Shown here: positions 26,196-36,014 of the stretch, piece after piece
How positions within the stretch are numbered: position 1 is the stretch's first letter
Layout of the letters: every line of letters starts with the position of its first letter
Source of the DNA: Galbula dea
Taxonomy: Eukaryota; Chordata; Aves; Piciformes; Galbulidae
Direction of reading: 5' to 3'
Length of the DNA: 64,000 nt
Assembly (NCBI GenBank): GCA_013399015.1
Contig: VWZX01010904.1
Coordinates: forward strand, 31,146-95,145
Program-made: the position numbers and the translations under genes
The notes under the pieces: model-generated
The model's input: the letters and a program-made list of their open reading frames with translations, nothing else
Told to the model about the DNA's origin: nothing
The model's database searches: none

Positions 26196-26230
26196 CTGCA
26201 GGATCAGGTGTGAAGGTAGGTAGGCATCCT
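26196..26230 (-). other. CDK14: CDK14 3' UTR start, ending at a strong splice donor
   Basis: The 35 nt after the stop end in CTGCAG followed by GTAAGC (26195 downward on minus), which is a consensus 5' splice site. If used, the exon would be 26196-26346 and the rest of the 3' UTR would come from one or more unlocated exons at lower coordinates. If not used, the 3' UTR simply continues. A possible AATAAA on the minus strand lies at 25070-25075. RNA evidence is not available here. Confidence 0.45.
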
Positions 26231-26346
26231 TCAGTGCTTGCTGTTTGAGATCCCTTTGCCATAACTGTTGTTCTTCCCAAAGACTCTCAGGCTCTCTCCA
26301 GTCTCTGGCTGCAATCTTACATTCGGTACAGTAAAAATAGAAGACA
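26231..26346 (-). CDS. CDK14: CDK14 terminal coding segment with stop codon
   Basis: This minus-strand segment completes the split Met codon and encodes SSIFTVPNVRLQPETGESLR followed by VFGKNNSYGKGISNSKH and a TGA stop at 26231-26233. It is the non-catalytic C-terminal tail of CDK14. The acceptor is TTTTTGGCAG, with a near-perfect branch-point CTAAC about 26 nt upstream (26371-26375). Length is 116 bp: 2 bases, 37 codons and the stop. Against the human tail from memory I see five substitutions (Ala to Thr, Met to Leu, Ala to Val, Ser to Gly, Leu to Ile), while the GKNNSYGK and SNSKH blocks are kept. A longer overlapping open frame (26085-26366, minus) is in the wrong frame for this exon. Confidence 0.96.
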
Positions 26347-26640
26347 CTGCCAAAAACAAAACCCAAGAGTGTTAGGCCAGAAACTTTGGGTTCATTTGTT
26401 TATTTCCTCCCCCCAAAAAAGGTATTAATTCAGAACTAATTAGTTAATAGATATGGTAGGCACTGAGTTTCTGCATATAGCACCTGTTCTGAGTGGACAA
26501 AAATGGATGTGCTCTGATGGATGCTCTGATGGTGCAAACCCCCTCAGCTGCATGCACCTCCTAAGAAAAGACTGAGAAATAAATAAGGTGGTGAAAAAAA
26601 AAATGCAGCAAGGTTTTACAATAATTGGACATAGAAGCAC

Positions 26641-26768
26641 AGGATAATTTAGGTGGGAAAAGAGCTTTAAGACACTGCCAGCTCTACCACTAAACCGTGT
26701 CCCTCAGCACCACATCTCCAGGGCTTTTCAATCTCTCCAGGGATGGTGACTCCACCACTGCCCAGGGC
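26641..26768 (-). mobile_element. CR1 LINE 3' end fragment (diverged)
   Basis: Antisense: CTCAGCACCACATCTCCAGG, then AGGGATGGTGACTCCACCAC. The 3' border is heavily mutated. Confidence 0.75.
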
Positions 26769-26885
26769 ATGCATGTTACATCTTCAGAATCTTGATGCCA
26801 GGAGAACTGACCACATTTGACTTCATTTTATTAGCTGTTGAGGACAATTAGCCTTGTACAATCCTATCTAAAATACACATCCATA

Positions 26886-27003
26886 CTAGCTGGGGCTGTG
26901 GGCAACCTAATCTAGTGGGAGGTGTCCCTGGCAGGCAGGGGGGGTTGGAACTAGATGATCTTTTCAGGTCCCTTCCAACTCTGACAGAGGATTGTATGAA
27001 TCA
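26886..27003 (+). mobile_element. CR1 LINE 3' end fragment
   Basis: Plus-sense tail of the abundant subfamily: GCTGGGGCTGTGGGCAACCT through GGTCCCTTCCAACTCTGACA. Confidence 0.87.
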
Positions 27004-27299
27004 CAAAACCTCCTAATTTCCCTACAGAGCAAGCATCCTCCCACCTCTCCAAACTGCCTGACTTCTTTGTTTTGTAACTATGTTTACAAGGATATCCAAG
27101 CCACACTCCATCAAAATGATTGTAGTATTTGATACTGGGATTGTCCCTCCTTGCATCTGGATTTATGCTTCCCGATTATCTACCAGACCCAGAAAGAAGC
27201 TTTTCTGTAACTCAAATCTTTTTTTTTTTTTTGCCTAACTGGAGGCATTTAGAAGAGCCTTCCTTTAAAAGAGAATGATTTTTCTTTCTTTTTTTCATC

Positions 27300-27680
27300 T
27301 TCATTCTCCCCCCTTCAAAAGGTTTCCCTGCTCCTGATGTTGAACGTTGTGCAGAGACGTGTTTCTGCCAAGGAATATCGCCTTATGGTGATGCTGCTGC
27401 AAATAACCTGCTGTGAGCTGATAAAAGGATTAATGCAGCCAAAATTCTTAATCTGTGAAATTACAAATTAAATTCTCATATTAAAAATACCACCCTGAGG
27501 TATTTTTTTGTGGCTTTAATTCCCCTCTGGTGTTCTGCATACATTGTGCTTGTTAATGAGGAGGCCAAGGCTGTCTCTGTTGGCAGCCTGCTGCAGAGTG
27601 ATAATGTGGAGGCATTTACTTTGCTGATAGGACTGGATTTAACCACTGCCTGATCAACTCAGTGGCAAGTGGGTAATAAG
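27300..27680. promoter_or_regulatory. Candidate intronic conserved non-coding element
   Basis: Unique sequence between CR1 pieces in the last coding intron of CDK14, with CpGs at about 27344, 27357 and 27379 and AT-rich words (AAATTACAAATTAAATTC, TTAATGAGGAGGCC). No coding frame is apparent. Confidence 0.28.
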
Positions 27681-27867
27681 TCCATATTAACAGGGAAAGT
27701 ACCACTGCAGAAGTCAGAATTCCAAATCCTGGCTAGGCTGAATCCCACACAGGCAGGAGGATTGAGATGTCACCACTGCAGAGGGATGTTTTGGTTTCGG
27801 TTTGGTTCGGTTTCTCTTCAGTGGGAAAGGCTAAATGAAGCAGTAGCCTTCAGGAATAGTCCTGAAG

Positions 27868-28003
27868 GAAGGAATGAGTTAGATGCAGCACTTAGGGACT
27901 TGGTTTAGTCTTAGGGACATGGTTTTAGATGATGGTGCTAGGTTGGTGGTTGGACTTGATGATCTTGGAGGCATCTTCCAACCGTGGTGATTCTGTGAAT
28001 CTC
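27868..28003 (+). mobile_element. CR1 LINE 3' end fragment
   Basis: A plus-sense piece with an internal partial duplication of the GCACTTAGGGACTTGGTTTA segment. It ends at CCAACCGTGGTGATTCTGTG. Confidence 0.82.
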
Positions 28004-28099
28004 TCTGCATCAGATGATTTACACTGGGGAGAGAGACAACAGGCAGCCAAGTGGGCTGGGGTAAGAGACAAGTGGCAGCCAAGTGAGCTGGGGTAGGGG

Positions 28100-28630
28100 T
28101 GAATGAAATAGTAGAAGAAAAGAATAAAAATAATGAAATAAAGGAATAATAGAAGATATAATGAAAGAATAGCAATAAAAGATACATGAATAATAATAAA
28201 ACATAATAAAAGAATAATAGGAGAACTAAGAAAAGAAAAAATAAATGAATAATAATAAAAATGATAAAAGAATAATAGAATAAAAGAACAGTAACAGAAG
28301 AAATAATGAAATAAAAGAATAAGAATAAAAATAATAAAGTAAAAGAATAATAGAAGGAATACTAACAGAATAATAATAGAAATAATAAAAGGAAAAATAG
28401 TAAAATAAAAGAATAATAAATAAAATAAATAAAATAAAAAAGAATAATAAAATAAACAATAACAAGTATAATAATAAAGAGTAATAAAAGAAATAACAAA
28501 ATGAGAATAATAAATAATGAAGGAATAACAAATAAAAGAACAACAAATAATGAAATAAAGGAATGATAATAAATAAAACAGTAATAATAAATCATAAAAG
28601 AATAACAATAAAAGGAGACTAATAGAAGAA
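28100..28630. repeat. Low-complexity A/T array (AATAA/AATAAAAGAA)n
   Basis: About 530 bp composed almost only of A, T and G in words such as AATAATAAAAG. The long minus ORFs here (Leu/Phe/Tyr/Ile-rich) are artefacts of TTATT reading. Confidence 0.95.
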
Positions 28631-29031
28631 ATGAAGAGAGAGCTGCAAACACTGCAAGCATCCTTAGCCCACAGTATCATCTGCTCCCCTCTCCTGCCTC
28701 AGCCTCAGCCAATGAAGTGCTTTGCCTGCCCTGTGTCTCCCAGCCTGCTGCCTGCCTCCTCCCTCCAAGGTTCATGTGGTAGCAGACAGAGCTGCTGTGA
28801 CTCAGCCAGGGCTGGGTTGTTTATCCTGTGTGCTGCAGCTGGTTAAGCAGTCCTGCATGTTAGAAAGTGAAAAGCACTAAATATGGAAATTGTTGGGTTT
28901 TTTTTTCCCCCTCCCTCTTTTTCCTTGGTGACAATTCAGATCATTCTCTTGGCTGCACACGCAATCAAACACTGAGATAGCTGCCTGCAGACTGCAGAGC
29001 AGAGATAGCAACCTCACAGGAAAGAAGGAAA

Positions 29032-29858
29032 CAGAAAAAAAAGGAAAAGAGAAAAAAAGAGAAAAGAGAGAGAGAGAAAAGAGAGGAGAGAGAGGAGAGA
29101 GAGGAGAGAGAGGAGAGAGAGAGAGGAGANNNNNNNNNNNNNNNNNNNNNNNNNNNNNNNNNNNNNNNNNNNNNNNNNNNNNNNNNNNNNNNNNNNNNNN
29201 NNNNNNNNNNNNNNNNNNNNNNNNNNNNNNNNNNNNNNNNNNNNNNNNNNNNNNNNNNNNNNNNNNNNNNNNNNNNNNNNNNNNNNNNNNNNNNNNNNNN
29301 NNNNNNNNNNNNNNNNNNNNNNNNNNNNNNNNNNNNNNNNNNNNNNNNNNNNNNNNNNNNNNNNNNNNNNNNNNNNNNNNNNNNNNNNNNNNNNNNNNNN
29401 NNNNNNNNNNNNNNNNNNNNNNNNNNNNNNNNNNNNNNNNNNNNNNNNNNNNNNNNNNNNNNNNNNNNNNNNNNNNNNNNNNNNNNNNNNNNNNNNNNNN
29501 NNNNNNNNNNNNNNNNNNNNNNNNNNNNNNNNNNNNNNNNNNNNNNNNNNNNNNNNNNNNNNNNNNNNNNNNNNNNNNNNNNNNNNNNNNNNNNNNNNNN
29601 NNNNNNNNNNNNNNNNNNNNNNNNNNNNNNNNNNNNNNNNNNNNNNNNNNNNNNNNNNNNNNNNNNNNNNNNNNNNNNNNNNNNNNNNNNNNNNNNNNNN
29701 NNNNNNNNNNNNNNNNNNNNNNNNNNNNNNNNNNNNNNNNNNNNNNNNNNNNNNNNNNNNNNNNNNNNNNNNNNNNNNAGAGAGAGAAAAAGAGAGAGAG
29801 AAAAAGAGAGAGAGAAAAAGAGAGAGAGAAAAAGAGAGAGAGAAAAAGAGAAAAAGGA
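29032..29858. repeat. GA-rich simple repeat interrupted by an assembly gap
   Basis: GAGAGAGAGGA-type repeats lead into Ns at 29130-29778 (649 bases). On the far side, AGAGAGAGAAAA units continue in regular 12-bp steps to about 29858. The true array length is unknown. On the CDK14 sense strand it is a long polypyrimidine tract. Confidence 0.95.
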
Positions 29859-29985
29859 AATGAATCCATTTTGTCCTGTGTGAAGCTAAGTTGGTAAGTG
29901 CACTCCTGCCTTGCCCAGGTGGCTGTGGATGTCCATGGAGCTCTCTGCACCCCAGGGTCACCTGCTTGAACCTCTTCTTACCCAG

Positions 29986-30157
29986 CACTGGCCCAGGCTG
30001 CCCAGGGCAGTGGTGGAGTCACCATCCCTGGAGGGCTTCAAACAGCATGGAGACATGGCTCTTGGGGATGTGGTTTAGTGGCATGGGGTGATGGGTTGCT
30101 GGTTGGATTTGAAGATCTTTGAGGTCTTTCCCAACCAGAGTGGCTCTGTGATTCTCT
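29986..30157 (+). mobile_element. CR1 LINE 3' end next to a CDK14 splice donor
   Basis: Plus-sense: ACTGGCCCAGGCTGCCCAGG through CCAACCAGAGTGGCTCTGTG. Its 3' end lies about 49 bp from the donor of the 30207-30346 exon and it is antisense to the gene. Confidence 0.9.
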
Positions 30158-30206
30158 GAACCTGCACCTGTCTCTCTGAAGGGCCTCAGAGGTGGCCAAT
30201 ACTCAC

Positions 30207-30346
30207 TGTCAGTTAACTCCCATAGCCGTGGGGGCAGATCACTGAAATATTCATGGCTCAGGGCTGCCTGTGCTGACAGTCTGTTCTTTGGGAAGCACTG
30301 GAGAAGTTTGGAGGCCAGATCTTCTGCATGGTTCACACAGCTCAGC
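30207..30346 (-). CDS. CDK14: CDK14 penultimate coding exon (end of kinase domain)
   Basis: This 140-bp minus-strand exon encodes LSCVNHAEDLASKLLQ, then CFPKNRLSAQAALSHEYF, then SDLPPRLWELTD. It forms kinase subdomain XI; the Arg of KNRLSA is the structural arginine conserved across CMGC kinases. It opens with the last base of the Lys codon after a TTTTCAG acceptor (30347-30353) and closes one base into the next codon (GAC A) at a GTGAGT donor starting at 30206. Phases 2 in and 1 out agree with both flanking exons. An open frame reads on into the introns on either side, but the homology stops exactly at the splice sites. An antisense CR1 3' end starts only about 49 nt into the downstream intron. 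Confidence 0.97.
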
Positions 30347-31124
30347 CTGAAAACACAAACAAGAAGGTTTTTGAGGGAAAAAAAAATAGATCTGAGTTTT
30401 CTGTTTCCTCCCTGTTTGCCGTCAGCACTGTCGAAACAGTTGAGTCCTGCTAGCCAGGAGAAAGACAAAGCCTATTTGGGAGCAATACCAGGAAAAGCTA
30501 TTCCTCAGGTGAGGAAGTCAATGAATTCTCTCTGGATTGGCAGCTCAAAGCCCATACAAGTTTCACAAATAAGATCATGTAACATAGCACATCCCATGCC
30601 TGCTGCCTAGCACACTGCAGAATCATGGCCAACAGCAGCTCGAAGGCAACTGCTTAGACTCTTCCACTGCCATCTGACTGAGCAAACTGACAGGCTGAAC
30701 ATTGGAAAGCAATGGTTATTACTGATAAAACCCATGAAATCCAAGCTTCAAATAACAGCAGCACTCATACAACTTTGGGGAGCATCACATGTTAAAACCC
30801 AACCCTGCTTAACACACCACACATGCATCAGGTTTCCCAGAGACAGCTGTGTTTTTGGGAAGCACTGCCTGCTTCTTATTTCATATATTCACCCAGCAGG
30901 AGGTTGACTCTTTATTAGATGTTAATGCAATGCAAAGATGACATTGTGAAGAGAATTATCTCTTCTAAGCTACCTAGGGAAGTCTGAGCAAAGTCATTGT
31001 TTTATTGGAGCTATATGTTTGGGAGCATCCTAATATAAACTAAAAAGAATAGATTTGGAGAGGAGAGAGTGCAATGGCAATCAGCAAGATGTGGCTTGGG
31101 TCTAGTAACCTACAGCTGCCTCCT

Positions 31125-31831
31125 TGACCTGGTTTGGGTCAGAGCAGAACTAACTCTGCTCAGGGATTCCCTTCCCAGCTCAGGCTCTTCTCAGTCTCTC
31201 ACTCTCTGCAGCTCCCAGCATCTTCTCCCAGGCAGTGCCTGCTGCTAGCAGGGACAGCACTGATGGGGAGAGTTAGTGCCAAGGCTTGGGCTGCAGAGCA
31301 AGGTCACTGCTCCAGCTTGGCTCCCACCTTGGGCTGCAGGCAGTCAGAGGTGGCAGCTGCAGGGAGGAGAGGCCAGGAGAGGTGACCCTGAGCTGCCCAA
31401 CAAGGGATTCCAGCCCATGGAGCTCATCTTCAGGATAGAGCTGAGGGATCAGGAGGGTCAAGCTCTTCTTCAGTGGCCAGTGTCCCAGGAGGACTCTGTC
31501 TGCTCTGCCTTGGATCCTGACCCATGAGTTTCTAAGTCCAGTTCCTGAATCTAGCTCCTGAATCCAGCTCCCATCTGCTGCTGAGCCCAGTCTGGGACTT
31601 GTGCCACAGCATGAGTGGTGACAGTGATGCCATTGCCACCAGGGCTTGGGTTTGATATTACTATGTAGATATTGGTATACATTTCATTGGATTGTTGTTG
31701 TTGTTTCATTCAAGCAGTTTTAGTTTTCTTTCCCAATCCATAAGTCTCTCTCCCCCACTCCCTTTCTCTTCCCCTTTGGAAGAGAGCATCTGCCACTCAT
31801 CTCATGGCCAGCACAGCCCTGACCCTTGACA
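31125..31831 (+). mobile_element. Solo LTR of an endogenous retrovirus, with 5-bp target duplication
   Basis: The element starts TGACC and ends TTGACA (TG...CA termini). It is flanked on both sides by the same five bases, CTCCT (31120-31124 and 31832-31836), as expected for retroviral integration. The 3' half resembles avian ERV LTRs, with a T-rich TTGTTGTTGTTTCATTCAAG stretch followed by a C/T-rich R/U5-like segment at about 31740-31790. There is no internal gag or pol sequence, so it is a solo LTR left by recombination. The 5-bp duplication is compatible with an ERVL- or ERV1-type element. It lies antisense to CDK14. Confidence 0.8.
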
Positions 31832-33020
31832 CTCCTACACTTCCAAAGCCACCAAACTTATTGTAGCAACACTGAAAACATTCCATGGAAAAATAAACTA
31901 TGACAGGGAGACCTTCAAGTCACAAATGTCATAGATAGAACTTTTTGTCCACACCCATATCACCCTCAGCAAAATACCAAGAGAAAAGACAATTCTTAAC
32001 AAAAAAAAACCCAAAAAGGAAAATAAAGGGTAAATATTCAGAGAGAATTGGTATGAAACTTCCTGCACATCCCCAGCTTCCAGGGATCAGTGATCATCTT
32101 GAGTTTGTGAGGCTTAGTTTTTGTTCTAATCCCACCTGCACCAATTCTTTACTCAGAAGTCCTGGGAAATCATCTCACCAAGGTTTGGTTAGTGAAGATG
32201 CTCATTCAATCAGGCAAAGGAAAAGAAAAGAACATTTAACATCACCAAATTCTGAGTTCCAGTGGAACTTCTGGATGATGACACCCCAGTTCCTCAGGGC
32301 TCCTCAACAGAGTCCTGCTGCCATTTGGACTGTTCCCAGTGGTCACCTATGCACCTAGCATAATGCTAAGGTATCTTTTTTTTAGTAAGAAAATCAGATT
32401 AATTAAGACAAATTGAAAATATTTGGAGTAGGAACAGTTTAGGAAGAGTCACCTGGCTACTTTAGAAACCAGAGATCTGCTTACTGAGATCAATCAAGGA
32501 GCCAAAGCTCAGTATCAACTGATCAGCAAATTACCCATCAGTACAACATAAACCCAACAAAAGTACCCAGGGCTGCACCACAATCACACCAGGGAAGAAC
32601 TGCCAGTAAATTTGTCACAATCACAATAGATTTTATAATCAATGAACAGCAAAAAAGACTCAATTCACTGCACAGTCTGCCAAAATAATTCAGTCTGCTC
32701 CAATTATCACACGTCCCTGCCCTGATAATACTCTGAGTAGTGGCATCAGCTCTTTCTAGTGCTGTGAAGAGTCCATTCACTACATCACTATGTTCCCAAG
32801 CTCCCAACCTCAGAAGGGACTAGAAAAATCAAGTCTCACCTCCTGTGGAACACAGCCTGAAGATCACCATCCAAGGATGAGGGATCAAGTCACCACTTCA
32901 AGCTAAGCTCAGTTGGCTCTTTGAAGATCTCCATCAAAGTCCCACCTTTCTTTACAGAGCTTTGCACAACAATGCACAAACACTTCTCCAAAGCCCATTT
33001 CTTCTGCAAAGGTCACTGCT

Positions 33021-33237
33021 GGAGGTTAGGAGGAAGCTCTTCACTATGAGGGTGGTTAGACAATGGAACAGGTTGCCCAGAGAGGTTGTGGAAGCTCCAT
33101 CCCTGGAAGCTTTTAAGACAAGGCTTGATGGGGCCCTGGGTAACCTGATCTAGTGGGAGGTGTCCCTGGCAGGCAGGGGGGTTGGAACTAGATGATCTTT
33201 CAGGTCCCTTCCAACTCTGACCATTCTATGATTCTAA
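33021..33237 (+). mobile_element. CR1 LINE 3' end
   Basis: Plus-sense: GGAGGTTAGGAGGAAGCTCT through CTGACCATTCTATGATTCTA, with an intact 3' octamer. Confidence 0.92.
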
Positions 33238-33607
33238 GGTGGTGGACACCACAGAAGGCATATGAATGTGGGGTCCTAAGGTTGGTTCCTAAGTCTTAGT
33301 GGAAGGCATGACTGATTTTGCTGCTTTGTTTCAAGGCAAGCTCTCTTCTTCCTTGTGACAAATGCACTGTCTGATCACATACTGAAATGACATCTCCTAC
33401 AGCTTGGTGAAAGCCAGGTAGGACATCACCTCAGCAGCCTGGAACTTCAGGATGTGTGGGTTTCTTTCTTCTTTTACTTTTGACAATAATAAAGATTTAG
33501 AACATCTTCTTTTGTCTGATATAAAGTTGCAACCTGACTCCTCAACAGGGACCAAGGCTGCTGGAATGTTTTGATGCAGTCAAATAGCTGAGACAGAAAA
33601 GTTAACG

Positions 33608-33636
33608 GAGGAGAAGAAGAAGAAGAAGAAAAGAAA
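33608..33636. repeat. (GAA)n microsatellite
   Basis: A short run of AGAAGAAGAAGAAGAA units. Confidence 0.85.
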
Positions 33637-33715
33637 CCCCCCAAAACAACCCAAAACCCATTTGATTTTTAAATCCACCTCCTTCAGGATGTGACAGGGT
33701 GGAATTTCATACAAT

Positions 33716-34090
33716 ATGGCTTTGTGTCCAAAACATAACAGCATGTTTTGTCTCCCAGCAGTTGGGCCATCTAAGGAACTTGGCATGCCTGGTACGGCCA
33801 GGCTCGACGTTCACGCTCCGCTGAGTGCCACACTAACCCCTGAGGAACAGGCAGCAGCCAGGACAGCACAAGCACTGTCAGAAAGACTGGCTGACAGCAG
33901 AACAACCTTGAAAGAAGCTGTAGAGACTCTGTTTGTGGAGAAATATTGGGAATCTATTCAGGCACCTCCTCCCATGATCTTTGGGCAATACTTGGATTTT
34001 TCAATTCCAACCCCAAAAATGCTCTGCACGACCTTAGCTGGAGAAAAGCAATGCCACCAGAGGAACCTGTCTCCCTTTAAACATACATGA
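33716..34090 (+). other. Unidentified ORF with coding-like composition inside CDK14 intron
   Basis: The plus-strand frame runs 124 codons and reads like globular or coiled-coil protein in its middle: TLTPEEQAAARTAQALSERL, then ADSRTTLKEAVETLFVEKYW, then ESIQAPPPMIFGQYLDF. This is low in Cys and Trp repeats, has charged heptad-like spacing, and does not resemble CR1 reverse transcriptase or a simple repeat. A splice-acceptor-like pyrimidine-AG (ends 33758) precedes it. A tight CpG cluster (33794-33820) stands out in a CpG-poor intron. I do not recognise the family. It could be a processed pseudogene fragment, an exon of an antisense gene, or chance. I see no clear donor, poly-A tail or target duplication. 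Confidence 0.3.
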
Positions 34091-34720
34091 ATCTGACCAG
34101 ACTTGAGCAGTTACTTGAATAAATCTCACTGGATTACAAGAATTTCATTTCATTTCCAAAAATCAAGCTGAAATGTCTCTCTGTGGTGGAGGAAGGTCAG
34201 GATTTGGTCAAGCAGAACATGACTAAGAACAGTGAAGTTTAGTCTAAGCTGTTGAAGGGAGGGGTTGGGGAAAGGGGGGAAAAAAAATGAAGTTTGGGGC
34301 ATGTGCAGTGAACTTCTGAACCTGGGGTGATTTGCTTTTAAATGCAGTGAAGGAAGCAGCTCAAATTCACATTAATAATGAAGACAAATGGGCATGACAG
34401 CAAATGGAGATAATACCCTGTGTGGATCCTCCTCACAGCAGGAGGGAAACATTCCCAAAGCAAAACTCTCAAACTCTTGTGTATTTTACCACGTGGAGAT
34501 ATCATCATTCAGTCATTTCTCCACTGCTGTTTGCAGCAGGGCCCTAAAGGAATGAGGCACCTAATCCCCCCTGGAAATCTCAGTTCTGCTGCTTTATTCT
34601 AGGTAACCTCTTGCAAGCTGAGGTGCTGAAAGACAAAACCACACTTAACTCCAACAATTACACCTTGTGGCAGAGTTTATAGTCAAATGGTAGGAAGAGA
34701 ATAAACAAATTGGTCCCAGA

Positions 34721-34975
34721 GTGCTCTGCAGCCATCCAGAAGGATCTCCACAGGCTGGAGATGGGCAGAGAGGAACCTTCTGAAAGTCAACAAAGACATG
34801 TGCAGGGTCCTGCACCTGGGAAGGAAAAAACCTCATGATGCAGTACAGATTGTGGGCTGAACTGGAAAGTAGCTCTGCAGTGGATCTCAAGTCCTGGTGG
34901 ACAACAAGTTGACCAGGTGCCAGCAATGTGGCATGGTGGCCAAGAAGGCCAGTGGTCTCCTGGGCTGCATTGGAA
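34721..34975 (+). mobile_element. CR1 LINE ORF2 C-terminal coding fragment
   Basis: A plus-sense relic of the region encoding the end of reverse transcriptase: GTGCAGGGTCCTGCACCTGG, then AGTCCTGGTGGACAACAAGT, then GTGGCCAAGAAGGCCAGTGG. It is interrupted at its 3' side by an oppositely oriented CR1. Confidence 0.85.
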
Positions 34976-35493
34976 AAGACTTCTGAAATCATCAAGTCCA
35001 ACCAGCCACCCAACACTGCCATGCCCACCACTAAACCATGGCACCAAGGACCAAATCTCCATGGCTTTTGGAAGCCCTGCAGGGATGGTGAATCCACCAC
35101 TGTCCTGGGCAGCCTGGGCCAATGCCTAACCACTCTGGCAGGGAACAAATTCTTCCTAAGATCCAACCTGAACCTCCCCTGCTGCAACTTGAGGCCATTG
35201 CCTCTTCTCCTATCACTAGTCACCTGGGAGAAGAGACCAAGCCCCACCTGGCTCCAACCTCCTTGCAGGGAGTTGCAGAGAGTGAGAAGGTCTCCCCTGA
35301 GCCTCCTCTTCTCCAACCTAACCAAGCCCAGTTCCCTCAGCTGCTCCTCACAACCCTTGTGCTCTAGACCCTTCCCCACCTTCCTTGCCCTTGCCTGGAC
35401 ACACTCCAGCACCTCAATGTCCTTCTGGCAGTGAGGAGCCCAAAACTGACCCCAGGATTTGATGTGTGGCCTCCCCAGTGCCCAGCCCAGGAT
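34971..35493 (-). mobile_element. CR1 LINE 3' end inserted against the preceding CR1
   Basis: An antisense copy of about 520 bp: AAATCATCAAGTCCAACCAG through GGCCTCCCCAGTGCCCAGCC. The junction with the plus-sense CR1 is immediate. Confidence 0.92.
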
Positions 35494-36014
35494 TAAAACT
35501 GGACATGGACCTCGTCCTCAGCACACAAACAGTAACAAGCCCTGCCTTCAGCAACATTTCCTCTTCACTACCTCCCAGCAGCCTCCTCTCTTGTCACAAC
35601 CATGCTGAGAACACCTCCTGTCTTCAAAGAGCTGAGGTACCAGCTGGAGCCTGCAGAAGCTGCTTCCCAAATACCCCTGGTGTGGCTCCATTGAGCCATC
35701 ACAAAACCACCTCAAGAAGGGAAGCAAGCAAGTTCTGATGAGCTGCTTTTAGCTTGTGGTACAGATGAAGGCAGAAAGCTGCACCTCAAGATGAGAATCT
35801 AACAGAGGAAAGATGTTCACCCCTCCTTTTCTTTTTATTCTTCCTTTTTCTTCAGTGTTTTCCACCCAGGGCAGTGAGGACTACAGCTGAGGAACAAAGA
35901 GACACAAAAGCTTTTGAAGGCTTGCTGGAGCAGAGCTCTACTTGCTGCTGAGCAATCACAACATAGAGGATTTGCTCTACAGCACAGTGTAGAGGCACTT
36001 CAAGCCAAACTATC

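Larger units (their letters stand above)
26347..30206 (-). other. CDK14: CDK14 last coding-region intron (3.9 kb)
   Basis: The intron lies between the 140-bp exon and the terminal coding exon. About a third of it is low-complexity: an A/T array at 28100-28630 and a GA array with an N gap at 29032-29858. Three or four CR1 fragments and a unique CpG-retaining block (27300-27680) make up much of the remainder. Confidence 0.88.

Noticed and set aside
26085..26366. 93-residue minus-strand ORF overlapping the terminal CDK14 exon
   Set aside because: It is in a different frame from the exon. The in-frame reading from the AG acceptor gives the CDK14 tail and stop, while this ORF gives no recognisable protein.
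27925..28680. 251-residue minus-strand ORF, rich in Leu, Phe, Tyr and Ile, resembling a multi-pass membrane protein
   Set aside because: It is a translation of the TTATT-type simple repeat; the apparent membrane segments are composition artefacts.
28877..29988. Two long minus-strand ORFs of 324 and 357 residues
   Set aside because: They are open only because Ns and (CTCTTT)n sequence contain no stop codons.
34645..35412. 255-residue minus-strand ORF
   Set aside because: It is CR1 3' UTR read in an open frame. The same ARKVGKGLEHKCCEEQLREL-like peptide appears in every copy of this CR1 type.
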